From NCBI GenBank assembly GCA_963742715.1, contig CAVUMR010000001.1:1612001-1676000 (forward strand): a stretch of DNA of 64,000 bases, read 5' to 3'. The position numbers and the translations under genes were made by a program. Shown here in pieces: positions 15,806 to 24,919 of this stretch; within the stretch, counting starts at the first letter, position 1, and each line of letters opens with the position of its first letter. The notes under the pieces are model-generated. The model saw nothing but the letters and a program-made list of their open reading frames with translations, made no database searches and was not told the origin of the DNA. The DNA comes from CAVUMR01 sp963742715. GTDB lineage: Bacteria; Actinomycetota; Actinomycetes; Mycobacteriales; Micromonosporaceae.

Positions 15806-17731
15806 ATGCCATTGACCTCACGGCTGGCCGCCGCGACCGCCATCGGTGCGGTCGGAGCGGTGGTCCTGTCATTAGGTCCGGCCAATGCCGGTCCGGTGGC
15901 AGACCCGGCCGGCGCCGGCGCTTCGGCGGCGTCGTCGCGCCAGCAGGCCTTCGCCCGCGCCGCCAAGGATTTCGGGGTACCGGAGAGTGTGCTGCTCGCG
16001 GTGTCCTATAACGAGTCGCGCTGGGAGGCGCACCGCGGCGCGCCGAGCACGTCGGGTGGCTACGGCCTGATGCACCTGACTGACGTACCGGCGAGTTCCC
16101 TGCGGCAGGCCAAGGGCGACGGTGCCGGTCCGGTGTCCGACGCGCCCAGCCTGCACACCCTCCGCGCCGCGGCGCAGCTGACCGGCGCGAGCACCACCGC
16201 GCTCAAGACCGACCCCGGCGCGAACGTCCGTGGTGGCGCGGCTCTGCTCGCCAGCTACGCGGACGCGCTCGGGGGTGCGAGTGCGACCGACCCGTCCGGG
16301 TGGTACGCGGCGGTCGCCAAGTACTCCGGCTCGGGCACTGACGCCGGTGCCCGCGCGTTCGCCGACAACGTGTACGCGACGATCCGCGCCGGTGCGGCCC
16401 AGACCACTACCGACGGCCAGACGGTGCGGCTCGCCGCGCAGCCGGCGGTACGCCCGGCCACCACGGCTCTGACCGCGCTCAAGCTGGCGCACCCGGCCGC
16501 TGACCCGCAGATCGAGTGCCCGTCCGGCCTCGACTGCGACTTCGTGCCCGCGGCGTACGAGCAGAACAGCGCCGACCCCGGTGACTACGGCAACTACGAC
16601 TTCGCCGACCGGCCGCGTGACATGAAGATCAACTACATCGTCATGCACGACACCGAGGAGTCGTACGAGGGCACGCTCGGGATCTTCACCAACCCGCTGT
16701 CGTACGTGAGCGCCCACTACGTCGTACGGTCCGGCGACGGGCACGTCACGCAGATGGTGCCCACGAAGAACGTCGCGTGGCAGGCCGGCAACTGGTACAT
16801 CAACATGCACAGCGTCGGCATCGAGCAGGAGGGCTTCGCGATCTCGGGTGCCGACTGGTACACCGAGTCGCTGTACCACTCGTCCGCGCGCCTGGTGCGC
16901 TACCTGGCCGCGAAGTACCACGTGCCGCTGGACCGGCAGCACATCATCGGCCACGACAACGTGCCCGGCACGCTGCCGACCACGGTCGCCGGCATGCACT
17001 GGGACCCGGGTCCGTTCTGGGACTGGGGCCACTTCATGACCCTGCTCGGCCGGCCGATCTTCCAGACCGCGACCTCGCATAGCAACGTGGTGACGATCCG
17101 GCCCCGGTTCGACACGAACCTCCAGCACGTCACCGACTGCGAGCAGAGCACGGAGGTGCCGGACCAGGGCACCAGCTTCGTGTACCTGCACACCGCGGCC
17201 AGTGACGACGCTCCGCTGGTCTCCGACCCGGCTCTGCACCCCGATGGCACACCCGGTACGACCTGCGGAAACGACTGGGGTGACAAGGCCAGCGCGGGTC
17301 AGCAGTTCGTGGTGGCCGGCCGTCAGGGCGACTGGACCGCGATCTGGTGGGGCGGGACGAAGGCCTGGTTCCACAACCCGGCCAATGCCCGCACCGCGGT
17401 ACCGGCGTTCGCCAAGCTGATCAAGCCCAAGTCCGGGCTCAGCTCGATTCCAGTCTACGGCCGGGCCTACCCCGAGGAAGCCGCCTACGCCGGCACGCCG
17501 ATCCCGTACCAGACGGTGACCCCGTTGCAGTACACGATCGCCGCTGGTCAGGCGTATGTGACGGGTGGCTCGGCGGTGGCCGACTACTACTACTCGAAGA
17601 CGATCGACGACAGCAACCCGATGGACGACACGGTGGTCATCGGACACGACCGGTACCTGGTGATCCAGTTGGGTCACCGGATCGCGTTCGTCCGGGCGGC
17701 CGACGTGGACGTGGTCTGGTCCCACTTCTAG
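15806..17731 (+). CDS. secreted N-acetylmuramoyl-L-alanine amidase with lysozyme-like N-terminal domain
   Basis: This 641-residue exoprotein starts MPLTSRLAAATAIGAVGAVV, a Sec signal peptide with a probable ANA-G cleavage. Residues 50-200 look like a transglycosylase/lysozyme-type domain (DFGVPESVLLAVSYNESRWE with a candidate catalytic Glu, GGYGLMHL). Residues 265-420 are an Amidase_2 zinc domain (INYIVMHDTEESYEG, SVGIEQEGFA, HIIGHDNVPGT, MHWDPGPFWDWGHF) with the expected His ligands. The last 200 residues have SH3-like traits (DWTAIWWGGTKAWFHNP). It probably cleaves peptidoglycan outside the cell at one or two bond types. GGGAGGAG precedes the ATG, and a strong hairpin follows the gene. Confidence 0.85.
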   Translation: MPLTSRLAAATAIGAVGAVVLSLGPANAGPVADPAGAGASAASSRQQAFARAAKDFGVPESVLLAVSYNESRWEAHRGAPSTSGGYGLMHLTDVPASSLRQAKGDGAGPVSDAPSLHTLRAAAQLTGASTTALKTDPGANVRGGAALLASYADALGGASATDPSGWYAAVAKYSGSGTDAGARAFADNVYATIRAGAAQTTTDGQTVRLAAQPAVRPATTALTALKLAHPAADPQIECPSGLDCDFVPAAYEQNSADPGDYGNYDFADRPRDMKINYIVMHDTEESYEGTLGIFTNPLSYVSAHYVVRSGDGHVTQMVPTKNVAWQAGNWYINMHSVGIEQEGFAISGADWYTESLYHSSARLVRYLAAKYHVPLDRQHIIGHDNVPGTLPTTVAGMHWDPGPFWDWGHFMTLLGRPIFQTATSHSNVVTIRPRFDTNLQHVTDCEQSTEVPDQGTSFVYLHTAASDDAPLVSDPALHPDGTPGTTCGNDWGDKASAGQQFVVAGRQGDWTAIWWGGTKAWFHNPANARTAVPAFAKLIKPKSGLSSIPVYGRAYPEEAAYAGTPIPYQTVTPLQYTIAAGQAYVTGGSAVADYYYSKTIDDSNPMDDTVVIGHDRYLVIQLGHRIAFVRAADVDVVWSHF

Positions 17732-17824
17732 CAACTCTCGTCTGGCGGGCGGTTCGGTCCCACCGCTCCCCTTCCGCCGGGCGACCGCCGTGGTGCTGAT
17801 TCCGCATCGGTGACCACGGACCGC

Positions 17825-17862
17825 AGCGGGCCGGGCATGGCGTACGCCGTGCCCGGCCCGCT
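17825..17862 (+). terminator. strong hairpin after the amidase gene
   Basis: AGCGGGCCGGGCATGGCG (17825-17842) pairs with the following 17845-17862 segment over 18 positions with one G-U. It forms a near-continuous palindrome 94 bases after the amidase stop. No T-run follows. Confidence 0.7.
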
Positions 17863-18156
17863 CGCTGTGTGCGCGGGGCGGCGGCCACGGACATCAACGC
17901 CGCCCTGGAGCCCGAGATCGGCGGCGGGGCGGCAGACGCGCGCCGTGGTGTCCGATTGAGGTGCCGCAATCGGCACAGGTCCGGGCCAGGTATGTCAATC
18001 GTCCCTGGTCAGGCAGGCGGCAACAACGTTGCGGTTGGTGGTCGCTGACGGATATCCGACGGCTCTCTTGGATCTTCAGGGTTACCTTCGCTAACAGGAC
18101 GCGCGACCGCGTCGCCCCCCATCCCCGCCGGTCGCGCCGCGCCGAGGGGGTGCGCT
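17863..18156. other. gene-free stretch upstream of a membrane-anchored orphan
   Basis: There is no coding frame I can support in these 294 bases. The final 15 bases contain a GAGGGGG ribosome binding site for the next gene. A GGTTACC-TTCG-CTAACA segment could be promoter material, but no clear -35/-10 pair is seen. Confidence 0.4.
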
Positions 18157-18762
18157 GTGGGCATGCGGGGGGCGAACGGGCGAAGCCTGGTTGCGCTGCT
18201 GGTCGGCGTGACCCTGAGTGTGTTCGTACTCCTCGGCAGCGTGCTCGGCGCCGCGATGGCACAAGCCGCGACCCGACCGGGCGAAAGAGCACTGGTCTGT
18301 CCCGGCACGACCGTGGTGGCCGACTTCGTGCCGCGAGCGGCCGCCCCGACCCTGGCACCCTCCTGCGAACCATCGGCCGAGGCTTCCACCACCACCTCGG
18401 CGCTGCCGTCGACCCGTACGCCGCGAGTCCCGCCGCGCCGCCCTCCGGGTGGGGGCGCGGCCCCGCCGGCGTCGAACGGTGCGGACAACGCGGTACAGCC
18501 CGGGCAGCTCCGGCCGGGCAACCAGCGGCGTGCGGTCGGCGGCCCGGCGACCGCTGACAACCGGGCCGACGGCGCTCAAGCGGCATCGTCCGCGAACGAG
18601 CCGAGCCGACAACCGGCCGCCGAGACGCTCGCGTCGAACCGGTCCGCGCTGGGGCTCGCGGAGAACGACCTGGCCAGGCGACTGGTGTACATCGGAGCGA
18701 TTCTGGGGCTCATCGCCTTCGGCGGTCTGGTGCTCTACGGCCAGTGGCTGCGCGCCGACTGA
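18157..18762 (+). CDS. secreted or membrane-anchored low-complexity protein
   Basis: I do not recognise this 201-residue protein. It has an N-terminal hydrophobic segment (LVALLVGVTLSVFVLLGSVL), a central 110-residue region rich in Pro, Ala, Arg and Thr that is probably disordered, and a C-terminal membrane helix (LVYIGAILGLIAFGGLVLY) followed by a short polar end. Two cysteines (VCPGT and SCEPS) flank the start of the disordered region and could pair outside the cell. GTG 18157 and ATG 18163 are both possible starts. It lies between the amidase and the CNNM genes and does not share their strand with the latter. Confidence 0.6.
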   Translation: MGMRGANGRSLVALLVGVTLSVFVLLGSVLGAAMAQAATRPGERALVCPGTTVVADFVPRAAAPTLAPSCEPSAEASTTTSALPSTRTPRVPPRRPPGGGAAPPASNGADNAVQPGQLRPGNQRRAVGGPATADNRADGAQAASSANEPSRQPAAETLASNRSALGLAENDLARRLVYIGAILGLIAFGGLVLYGQWLRAD

Positions 18763-18881
18763 CGCCGGGCGTCGACCGCCATCGCGGTCCGCCGGTGCGC
18801 CGACCGACGCCGCGGCGCTGACGGCCGCGGCGAGCGGTGAGCCCCGCACCGCGGCGGGCGATCAGCCCCGCGCCGCCGGGA

Positions 18882-19922
18882 TCAGCGGGCCGAGCTCGCG
18901 ACCGTGGGCGTACTACCGCCCACCACCGCCGACAGGACGTCGTCGAGCGTGACGACACCGAGCGGCTGGCGCCCTTCGGTCACCAGCACGATGTGCGCCC
19001 GGGCCCGCCGCATGTACAGCAGCAGCTCGGCCAGGGTTCGCTCCGGCGGTACCGCCTGGATCGGCCGGACCAGCGTCTGCGGCAGCGGGTCGCGGCGGGC
19101 CTGGCCGGACAGCCCGAGTACGTCCTTGACGTGCACAAATCCCAGTACCCGGCGACTGGCCCGGGCCACCACCGGGAACCGGGAATGCCGGGTACGGGTG
19201 GCCAGCACCTCCAGCGACGCCGGCGAGATGTCGTCGGAGACCGTGTACACCGACGGCCACGGGCGCAGGATCTCCCGCGCGGTGCGCTGGGTGAGCGTGA
19301 GCGCCCCGGTGATCCGGGCGTGCTCCTCCGGATCGAGCAGCCCCTCGGTACGTGACTCGGCCACCAGCCCGGCCAGTTCCTCGGCGGTGTACACCGTCTT
19401 CAGGCTCTCCTGAGCCTCGATCTTGAACAGCCGCAGTACCGAGCGGGACGCCCACCGCATCCCGGCGAGCAGCGGGCGGGTGACCGTACAGAAGGCGAGC
19501 ATCGGCGGGCCGAGCCACAGCACCGCCCGCTCCGGTCCGGCGAGTGTCAGGTTCTTCGGCACCATCTCGCCGACGACGGTGTGCAGGAAGGTCACCACGA
19601 TCAGGGCCAGTACGAACGCGATCGGGTGGCGCAGGTGGTCGGACAGCCCGAACCACTCGAACGGATGGTCCAGCAGGCGCGCGAAGGCCGGCTCGGCGGC
19701 CGCGCCCAGACCCAGGGAGCACACGGTCACGCCGAGCTGCGCTCCGGCGATCATCAGCGGGATCTGGTTCATCGCCGACAGCGCCCACCGGGCCCGGCGG
19801 TACCGGTCGGCGAGCGGTTCGACCGCGGTCCGGCGACTGGCGATCAGCGCGAACTCGGCGGCCACGAAGAACGCGTTGCTGACCAGCAGCAACACCGTGG
19901 CGAGCAGGGCACCGACGCTCAT
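18882..19922 (-). CDS. CNNM/CorC-type membrane protein (DUF21-CBS), short form
   Basis: This 346-residue protein has an N-terminal DUF21 (CNNM) membrane domain of three to four helices with AFFVAAEFALIASRR, AGAQLGVTVCSLGLGAAAEP and VVGEMVPKNLTLAGPE. A CBS pair follows (SRFPVVARASRRVLGFVHVK and HIVLVTEGRQPLGVVTLDD). The family includes magnesium/cobalt transporters and proteins once called hemolysin C. It lacks the CorC_HlyC C-terminal domain present in its upstream neighbour, so the pair probably forms a heteromeric complex. Its ATG overlaps the neighbour's stop by 4 bases, indicating coupling. Confidence 0.87.
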   Translation of the reverse strand: MSVGALLATVLLLVSNAFFVAAEFALIASRRTAVEPLADRYRRARWALSAMNQIPLMIAGAQLGVTVCSLGLGAAAEPAFARLLDHPFEWFGLSDHLRHPIAFVLALIVVTFLHTVVGEMVPKNLTLAGPERAVLWLGPPMLAFCTVTRPLLAGMRWASRSVLRLFKIEAQESLKTVYTAEELAGLVAESRTEGLLDPEEHARITGALTLTQRTAREILRPWPSVYTVSDDISPASLEVLATRTRHSRFPVVARASRRVLGFVHVKDVLGLSGQARRDPLPQTLVRPIQAVPPERTLAELLLYMRRARAHIVLVTEGRQPLGVVTLDDVLSAVVGGSTPTVASSAR

Positions 19923-21349
19923 GACCGGTCACCGTTCCCGGTGCCGTCGCCGGAGTCGGCCGGTACCTGCCCGCTCGGCGGGTGCCAGTCGGCCGGCAGG
20001 TGGATCCGCACCTGTTCGATCCGGTGCCGCTCCACCGACGTGACGGTGAACTCCCACCCCTCGTACCGGACGACCTCGCCCTCGACCGGGATGTGCCCGA
20101 GCTGCGCCAGGATGAAGCCGGCAAGCGTCTCGTACGGCCCGTCCGGCAGCCGGAAACCGCTCTGCTCGGCCAGCTCGTCCTCGCGGAGTACCCCCGGCAC
20201 CACGGTGTCGGTGTCGCCGCCGGCCAGCGGCAGTTCGGCCTCGTCCAGCGGTACCGTCCGGTCGATCCCATCGGCCAGGTCGTGCTCGTCGACGATCTCC
20301 CCGACCAGCTCCTCGACCAGGTCCTCCGCCGTGACCACGCCGTCGGTACCGCCGTACTCGTCCACCACGACCACCAGGTCGGTACTGGACTCGCGCATCA
20401 CCGCGAGCACCCGGTCGAGGTCCAGGCTCTCCGGTACGAACACCGGCTCGCGCGCGACGCGCAGCAGCTGGGTACTGGCCCGCCGGGCCGGTGGTACCGC
20501 CAGCGCGTCGTTGACGGTCGCCACTCCGACGACCTGGTCGAGGGTGCTCTCGTACACCGGAAATCGACTGAAGCCGGTGGTACGGACCGCGTCGAGCAGG
20601 TCGGCGACGGTCGCGTCGGCGGCCAGTGCCTCGACGTCCACCCGCGGGGTCATCGCCTCGGCCGCGCGCTTCTCGCCGAACCGGATGGTGCGCTGGAGCA
20701 GCACCGCGGTCTCCCGGGGCAGCGCGCCGGCGCGCGCCGAGATCGCCGCGAGCAGGCCGAGCTCCTCCGGCGAGCGGGCGCTGGCCAACTCCTCCTGCGG
20801 CTCCACGCCGAGCCGGCGGACCACCAGGTTCGCGCTGCCGTTCAGGAAACGGATCAGCCAGGCGAACGTGGCGGAGAATCCGCGCTGGATCGGGGCGGTC
20901 ACCCGTACCGCGCGCATCGGCGTGGCCAGCGTCGCGTTCTTCGGGATCAGCTCGCCGAACAGCATCGAGATCAGCGTCGCGATCACCAGCGCGAGCCCGA
21001 CCGCGATGTTGTCGCCGGCCGGTTCGCTGACCAGCGGCAGCCGCTCCACCAGCGGGTGTACGAAGCCGGCGAACGCCGGCTCGGCCAGATAGCCGGCGAG
21101 CAGGGCGCTCAGCGTGATGCCGAGCTGGGCTCCGGAGAGCTGGAACGAGAGGGTACGCAGTGCCCGGAGCACGGTACGGGCCTGCCGGTCACCGGCCGCG
21201 GCCTGCTGCTCGATGAGTGCCCTGTCGGCGGTGACCAGCGCGTACTCGGCCACCACGAAGAACGCATTCGCCGCTGTGAGCAGTACGAACGCGGCTAGCG
21301 GCAACAGCTCCGCCAGTCCTGAACCGTTGATGGCCTCATCACCCCGCAC
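19919..21349 (-). CDS. CNNM/CorC-type membrane protein, full-length
   Basis: This 476-residue protein has a DUF21 transmembrane domain (NAFFVVAEYALVTADRALIE, GAQLGITLSALLAGYLAEP, FGELIPKNATLATP), a CBS pair (TTGFSRFPVYESTLDQVVGV and DLVVVVDEYGGTDGVVTAED) and a CorC_HlyC C-terminal domain (VVRYEGWEFTVTSVERHRIE). It is a candidate Mg2+/divalent-cation efflux or transport-regulating protein of the cell membrane. It starts at GTG 21349. It is followed without gap by the short paralogue at 18882-19922; both descend from the same duplication. Confidence 0.87.
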   Translation of the reverse strand: MRGDEAINGSGLAELLPLAAFVLLTAANAFFVVAEYALVTADRALIEQQAAAGDRQARTVLRALRTLSFQLSGAQLGITLSALLAGYLAEPAFAGFVHPLVERLPLVSEPAGDNIAVGLALVIATLISMLFGELIPKNATLATPMRAVRVTAPIQRGFSATFAWLIRFLNGSANLVVRRLGVEPQEELASARSPEELGLLAAISARAGALPRETAVLLQRTIRFGEKRAAEAMTPRVDVEALAADATVADLLDAVRTTGFSRFPVYESTLDQVVGVATVNDALAVPPARRASTQLLRVAREPVFVPESLDLDRVLAVMRESSTDLVVVVDEYGGTDGVVTAEDLVEELVGEIVDEHDLADGIDRTVPLDEAELPLAGGDTDTVVPGVLREDELAEQSGFRLPDGPYETLAGFILAQLGHIPVEGEVVRYEGWEFTVTSVERHRIEQVRIHLPADWHPPSGQVPADSGDGTGNGDRS

Positions 21350-21427
21350 GCGACCGACACCCCTGGTGGACGGTCTGCACCATTGAACGCCACGCCGGCC
21401 GGATGGATCACACCTGACCCGCCGGAC

Positions 21428-22135
21428 TCAGCCGTCGGACTCCACCCGGATCTTCGCGACCTCGCGTACCGAGGTGCCGGTGACCTGGTACATGCGCAGG
21501 TTGAACTCGCCGAACTCCAGCGGCAGGTCGAACTTGCCGGCCACCCGGCACCCGTTGAGCTGGAACTGCGTACGTACCACCTGCGCCTTGCCGTTGGCGT
21601 TGGGCTCCGGCTCGACTATCCGGACCTGCCCGTCCGGGGTCAGCGCGACGCTCTTGGCCGCGATCGTCACCACGTACTGCCCACGGGGACCGGTCGCCAC
21701 CCAGTGGATCGGGAAGCCGGTACGCGCGTGGTTCGGCTGTACGGCCAGCGCGCTCTTCTCGCAGTTCGGCGGTGGCGGCCAGTCCGGCTGGCTGCGGGCG
21801 TACACGAACGCGCCGACCAGCAGGGTGACCAGCAGGAAGATGAACACGATCTTGGGCTGGAACACCACCGGCGGCTTGTACCGCTTCCACAGCGGCGCGC
21901 CGTCCTCGTCCTGCTCCTGCTCGTCGGTCCCGTCGCGAAGGGTCCGGCCGCGAAGCGTCCAGCGGTTCCGGACCGGGGTGCCGTTGACGCGGCGTTCGGT
22001 CGGACCGAGCGCCCGGGAGGCGCCGGTGGCCTCGGCGCGGGCGTCGGATTCCGCCTCGGCGCGGGCGGCCCTTTCGCGCTGGCGGCGGGCCTCATCCATC
22101 CGTTCGTATGCCCGCTCGTTGGGGTCGTCGCTCAC
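21428..22135 (-). CDS. single-pass membrane protein of unknown function
   Basis: I do not recognise this 235-residue protein. Residues 1-85 are charged and probably coiled or disordered (YERMDEARRQRERAARAEAE). A single membrane helix follows at about residues 95-113 (KIVFIFLLVTLLVGAFVYAR). The outer domain of about 115 residues has two cysteines (NCEKS and NGCRV) and beta-strand character (GQYVVTIAAKSVALTPDG). The topology suggests the C-terminal domain is outside the cell. It lies 137 bases downstream of etfD and 78 upstream of the CNNM pair on the same strand and could be part of either transcript. Confidence 0.65.
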   Translation of the reverse strand: MSDDPNERAYERMDEARRQRERAARAEAESDARAEATGASRALGPTERRVNGTPVRNRWTLRGRTLRDGTDEQEQDEDGAPLWKRYKPPVVFQPKIVFIFLLVTLLVGAFVYARSQPDWPPPPNCEKSALAVQPNHARTGFPIHWVATGPRGQYVVTIAAKSVALTPDGQVRIVEPEPNANGKAQVVRTQFQLNGCRVAGKFDLPLEFGEFNLRMYQVTGTSVREVAKIRVESDG

Positions 22136-22272
22136 CGTCGCAGCCTCTCACGGAGGCACCGCGGCCCGGACACCCGGCGGACGGCGGTTGGGTCACGGTG
22201 GCCGCTCGGCGAACCGCCGCCGCGGCGACCGCACCCGCAGCCACCGCGCGGGCCGCGAACCCGGAGCGGCGC

Positions 22273-24531
22273 TTACCTCGTGGCCGGCTTGACCGACCGG
22301 AGCAGCACGGTCGCGACGTCGACCACCTCGACGTCCTCGCCCGCCTCTCCGGCCGACTTCTTCCCGGTCACCCCGTCGCCGAGCATGGTCAGGCAGAACG
22401 GGCAGGACACCGCGACGGTCTTCGCGCCGGTGGCGAGCGCTTCCTCGACCCGCTCGACGTTGACCCGCTTGCCGATCCGCTCCTCCATCCACATCCGGGC
22501 GCCGCCCGCGCCGCAGCAGAACGAGCGCTCGGCGAACCGCGGCATCTCGGTGACGCCGATCGGGCTGACCACCCCGCCGCCGGGGCGGTCGCCGGCGCCC
22601 TCCGGGGTGGCGCTGACCGGGCCGGGACCGCAACCGGCCGCCGCCCCGAGCACTTCCCGCGGCGGGCTGAACACCCGGTTGTGCCGGCCGAGGTAACAGG
22701 CGTCGTGGTACGTCAACCCACCCTCGACCGGCTGTACCGGCGTGAGCCGCTTGTCCGCGACGAGCTGCGCGAGCAGTTGGGTGTGGTGGATGACCTGGTA
22801 GTGGCCGCCGAGCTGGCCGTACTCGTTGCGCAGGGTGTTGAAGCAGTGCGGACAGGTGGCGATGATCTTGCGCTGGTCGACCGGCCGCGACTCCAGCGCG
22901 GAGTTCAGCGTCTCCACGTTGGTACGCGCGAGCATCTGGAACAGGAACTCGTTGCCGATGCGGCGGGCCGGGTCACCGGTACACGTCTCGCCCTCGCCGA
23001 GAATCGCGAAGCTGACACCCGCCTCGTTGAGCAGGGTGGCGACGGCGCGGGTGGTCTTCTTGGCGGCGTCGTCGAACGCGCCGGCGCAGCCGACCCAGAA
23101 CAGGTACTCGAACTGGTCGTCGTCGCCGGTGATCCGCGGTACCTCGAAGTCCAGGCCCTTGGTCCAGTCCTCCCGGGTGTTCTGCGGGGCGCCCCACGGG
23201 TTGCCGCGGTTCTCCAGGTTGCGCAGCATCACGCCGGCCTCGCTGGGGAAGCTCGACTCGATCAGCACCTGGTAGCGCCGCATGTCGACGATGTGGTCGA
23301 CGTGCTCGATGTCCACCGGGCACTGCTCGACGCAGGCGCCGCAGGTGGTGCAGGACCACAGCACGTCCGGGTCGATGACCCCGCCCTCTTCGGCGGTACC
23401 GACGAGCGGCCGGCTGGCCTGGTCCGGCCCGGAGCCGGTGATGCGGGGAAACCCGGACTCGGGTACGCCGTGCCCGCGCTCGGCCGGATCCACGGCGGGG
23501 GTCGCGGCATCGCTCGGCAGTTCCTTCTCGCCGAGCAGGTACGGCGCCTTCGCGAACAGGTGGTCGCGCAGGTCCATGATCATCAACTTCGGGGACAGCG
23601 GCTTGCCGGTGTTCCACGCCGGGCACTGCGACTGGCAGCGGCCGCACTCGGTACAGGTGGCGAAGTCGAGCATCCCCTTCCAGGTGAAGTCCTCGATCTT
23701 GCTGCGGCCGAACGTGTCGTCCTCGCCCGGATCCTCGAAGTCCACCGGCTTGCCGTCGGACTCCATCGGCAGCAGGGCGCCGAGCCCGCGCGGCAGCCGC
23801 TTGGTCGTGACGTTCACCGGGGCGAGCCCGATGTGCAGGTGCTTGGAGTACACGACGAGCACCAGGAAACCGAGGATCACGGCCAGTTGCCCGAGTACGA
23901 ACACCGTCTCGACGATCTCGTTCAGGTCCGTACCCAGGGGTGCGAGCGCCTTGCTGACCAGCCACGACGCGAACGTCCAGCGGCTGTCGCCGAACGGGAA
24001 CACTCCGGTGTTGACCTGCGCCCCGCGGTACAGCAGGAGCGTGACGATCACCAGCGTGATCATGCCGAGGATGCCCCAGGCCGGGCCGGTGTGCGAGCCG
24101 TAGAACCGGGACGAGCGCTCCAGTCGGGCCGGCGCCTGGCGGATCCGGATGACGGTGAACGTGACCAGCGCGACCAGTACCGCGGTCGCGAAGAAGTCCT
24201 CGGCGAAGCCGAGCACCTGCCAGCGGCCGATCAGCGGGATGTGGAAGTCCTTGTCGAACAGCGCGCCGTACGCCTCGACGATCGTGGCGAACAGCACCAC
24301 GAAGCCCCAGAAGGTGAACGCGTGCGCGAGCCCGGGTACCGACCAGCGCAGCAGCCGCCGCTGGCCGAACACCTCGACGAGGTGGGTACGGAGCCGGCTC
24401 GACCAGCCGTCCAGCCGCCCGTGCGCGGGCTGGCCGGAGCTGATCAGCCGGTACAGCCACCACACCCGCCGGCCGGCCACGGCGAACGCCGCAACCGTCA
24501 TCAGCAGCCCGATGACCAGACGCACCGTCAC
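22273..24531 (-). CDS. etfD: membrane Fe-S oxidoreductase, EtfD-type (ETF:menaquinone reductase)
   Basis: This 752-residue protein has an N-terminal heme-b/nitrate-reductase-gamma-like membrane domain (about residues 1-250, five to six helices). Two 4Fe-4S motifs follow (CTECGRCQSQCP and CTTCGACVEQCPVD), then two CCG-type cysteine-rich domains (GCAGAFDD, CPHCFNTLRNEYG, CYLGRHN, CCGAGGARMWME). This order is that of mycobacterial EtfD (Rv0338c family), which takes electrons from ETF during beta-oxidation and reduces menaquinone. The GTG start gives the usual N-terminal helix. A TTACTGGCGGGTAA operator lies 132 bases upstream and matches the two before the acyl-CoA dehydrogenase. Confidence 0.85.
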   Translation of the reverse strand: MTVRLVIGLLMTVAAFAVAGRRVWWLYRLISSGQPAHGRLDGWSSRLRTHLVEVFGQRRLLRWSVPGLAHAFTFWGFVVLFATIVEAYGALFDKDFHIPLIGRWQVLGFAEDFFATAVLVALVTFTVIRIRQAPARLERSSRFYGSHTGPAWGILGMITLVIVTLLLYRGAQVNTGVFPFGDSRWTFASWLVSKALAPLGTDLNEIVETVFVLGQLAVILGFLVLVVYSKHLHIGLAPVNVTTKRLPRGLGALLPMESDGKPVDFEDPGEDDTFGRSKIEDFTWKGMLDFATCTECGRCQSQCPAWNTGKPLSPKLMIMDLRDHLFAKAPYLLGEKELPSDAATPAVDPAERGHGVPESGFPRITGSGPDQASRPLVGTAEEGGVIDPDVLWSCTTCGACVEQCPVDIEHVDHIVDMRRYQVLIESSFPSEAGVMLRNLENRGNPWGAPQNTREDWTKGLDFEVPRITGDDDQFEYLFWVGCAGAFDDAAKKTTRAVATLLNEAGVSFAILGEGETCTGDPARRIGNEFLFQMLARTNVETLNSALESRPVDQRKIIATCPHCFNTLRNEYGQLGGHYQVIHHTQLLAQLVADKRLTPVQPVEGGLTYHDACYLGRHNRVFSPPREVLGAAAGCGPGPVSATPEGAGDRPGGGVVSPIGVTEMPRFAERSFCCGAGGARMWMEERIGKRVNVERVEEALATGAKTVAVSCPFCLTMLGDGVTGKKSAGEAGEDVEVVDVATVLLRSVKPATR

Positions 24532-24919
24532 GGCGTCCTCCCGTCCCCGCGCCGCGCCGGCGGTCCAGGTGGGCCACGGCGTCGGCGCCTCGATCCCGGC
24601 GCCTCATCCGCGCGTCGAGTTCCGACCCTCGTCCGGGTCGAGCCCGCGCGCCAAATCTTCGATTACTGGCGGGTAACCTACCGGCCGCTTTCGTATTCTG
24701 CCCGGCCGGTGAGTCATCTTCCGCCCGGCCGGTGGGCCATCGCACGCTACCGGCCGGCCGGCCGCGGTGGGGAGGCCGGCAGGGAGTGCGTGCTGCTACT
24801 TAGTGTGATCGGACGAGGATTCTCCGTGACCGACCGGACTCCGCGGCGTTAGTCCAGGTATAGCCGGGTGGGGAAGCGCTCAACGGACCGCCGGTCGGTC
24901 GGCAGTGGAGGCAGAGTCG
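24532..24919. other. gene-free stretch between etfD and a divergent gene
   Basis: It contains the operator at 24663-24676. Several CCGGCCGG-containing blocks (around 24706, 24728 and 24750) form overlapping partial palindromes. The GGAGG ribosome binding site of the next gene is at the right end. No coding frame or RNA gene is convincing. Confidence 0.5.
24663..24676. promoter_or_regulatory. palindromic operator upstream of etfD
   Basis: TTACTGGCGGGTAA, read on the other strand as TTACCCGCCAGTAA, differs at one position from the perfect palindrome TTACCCGCCGGTAA at 5716. It lies 132 bases before the etfD start. Shared use suggests one regulator for acyl-CoA dehydrogenase and its electron-transfer partner; the regulator itself is not in the window. 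Confidence 0.65.
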
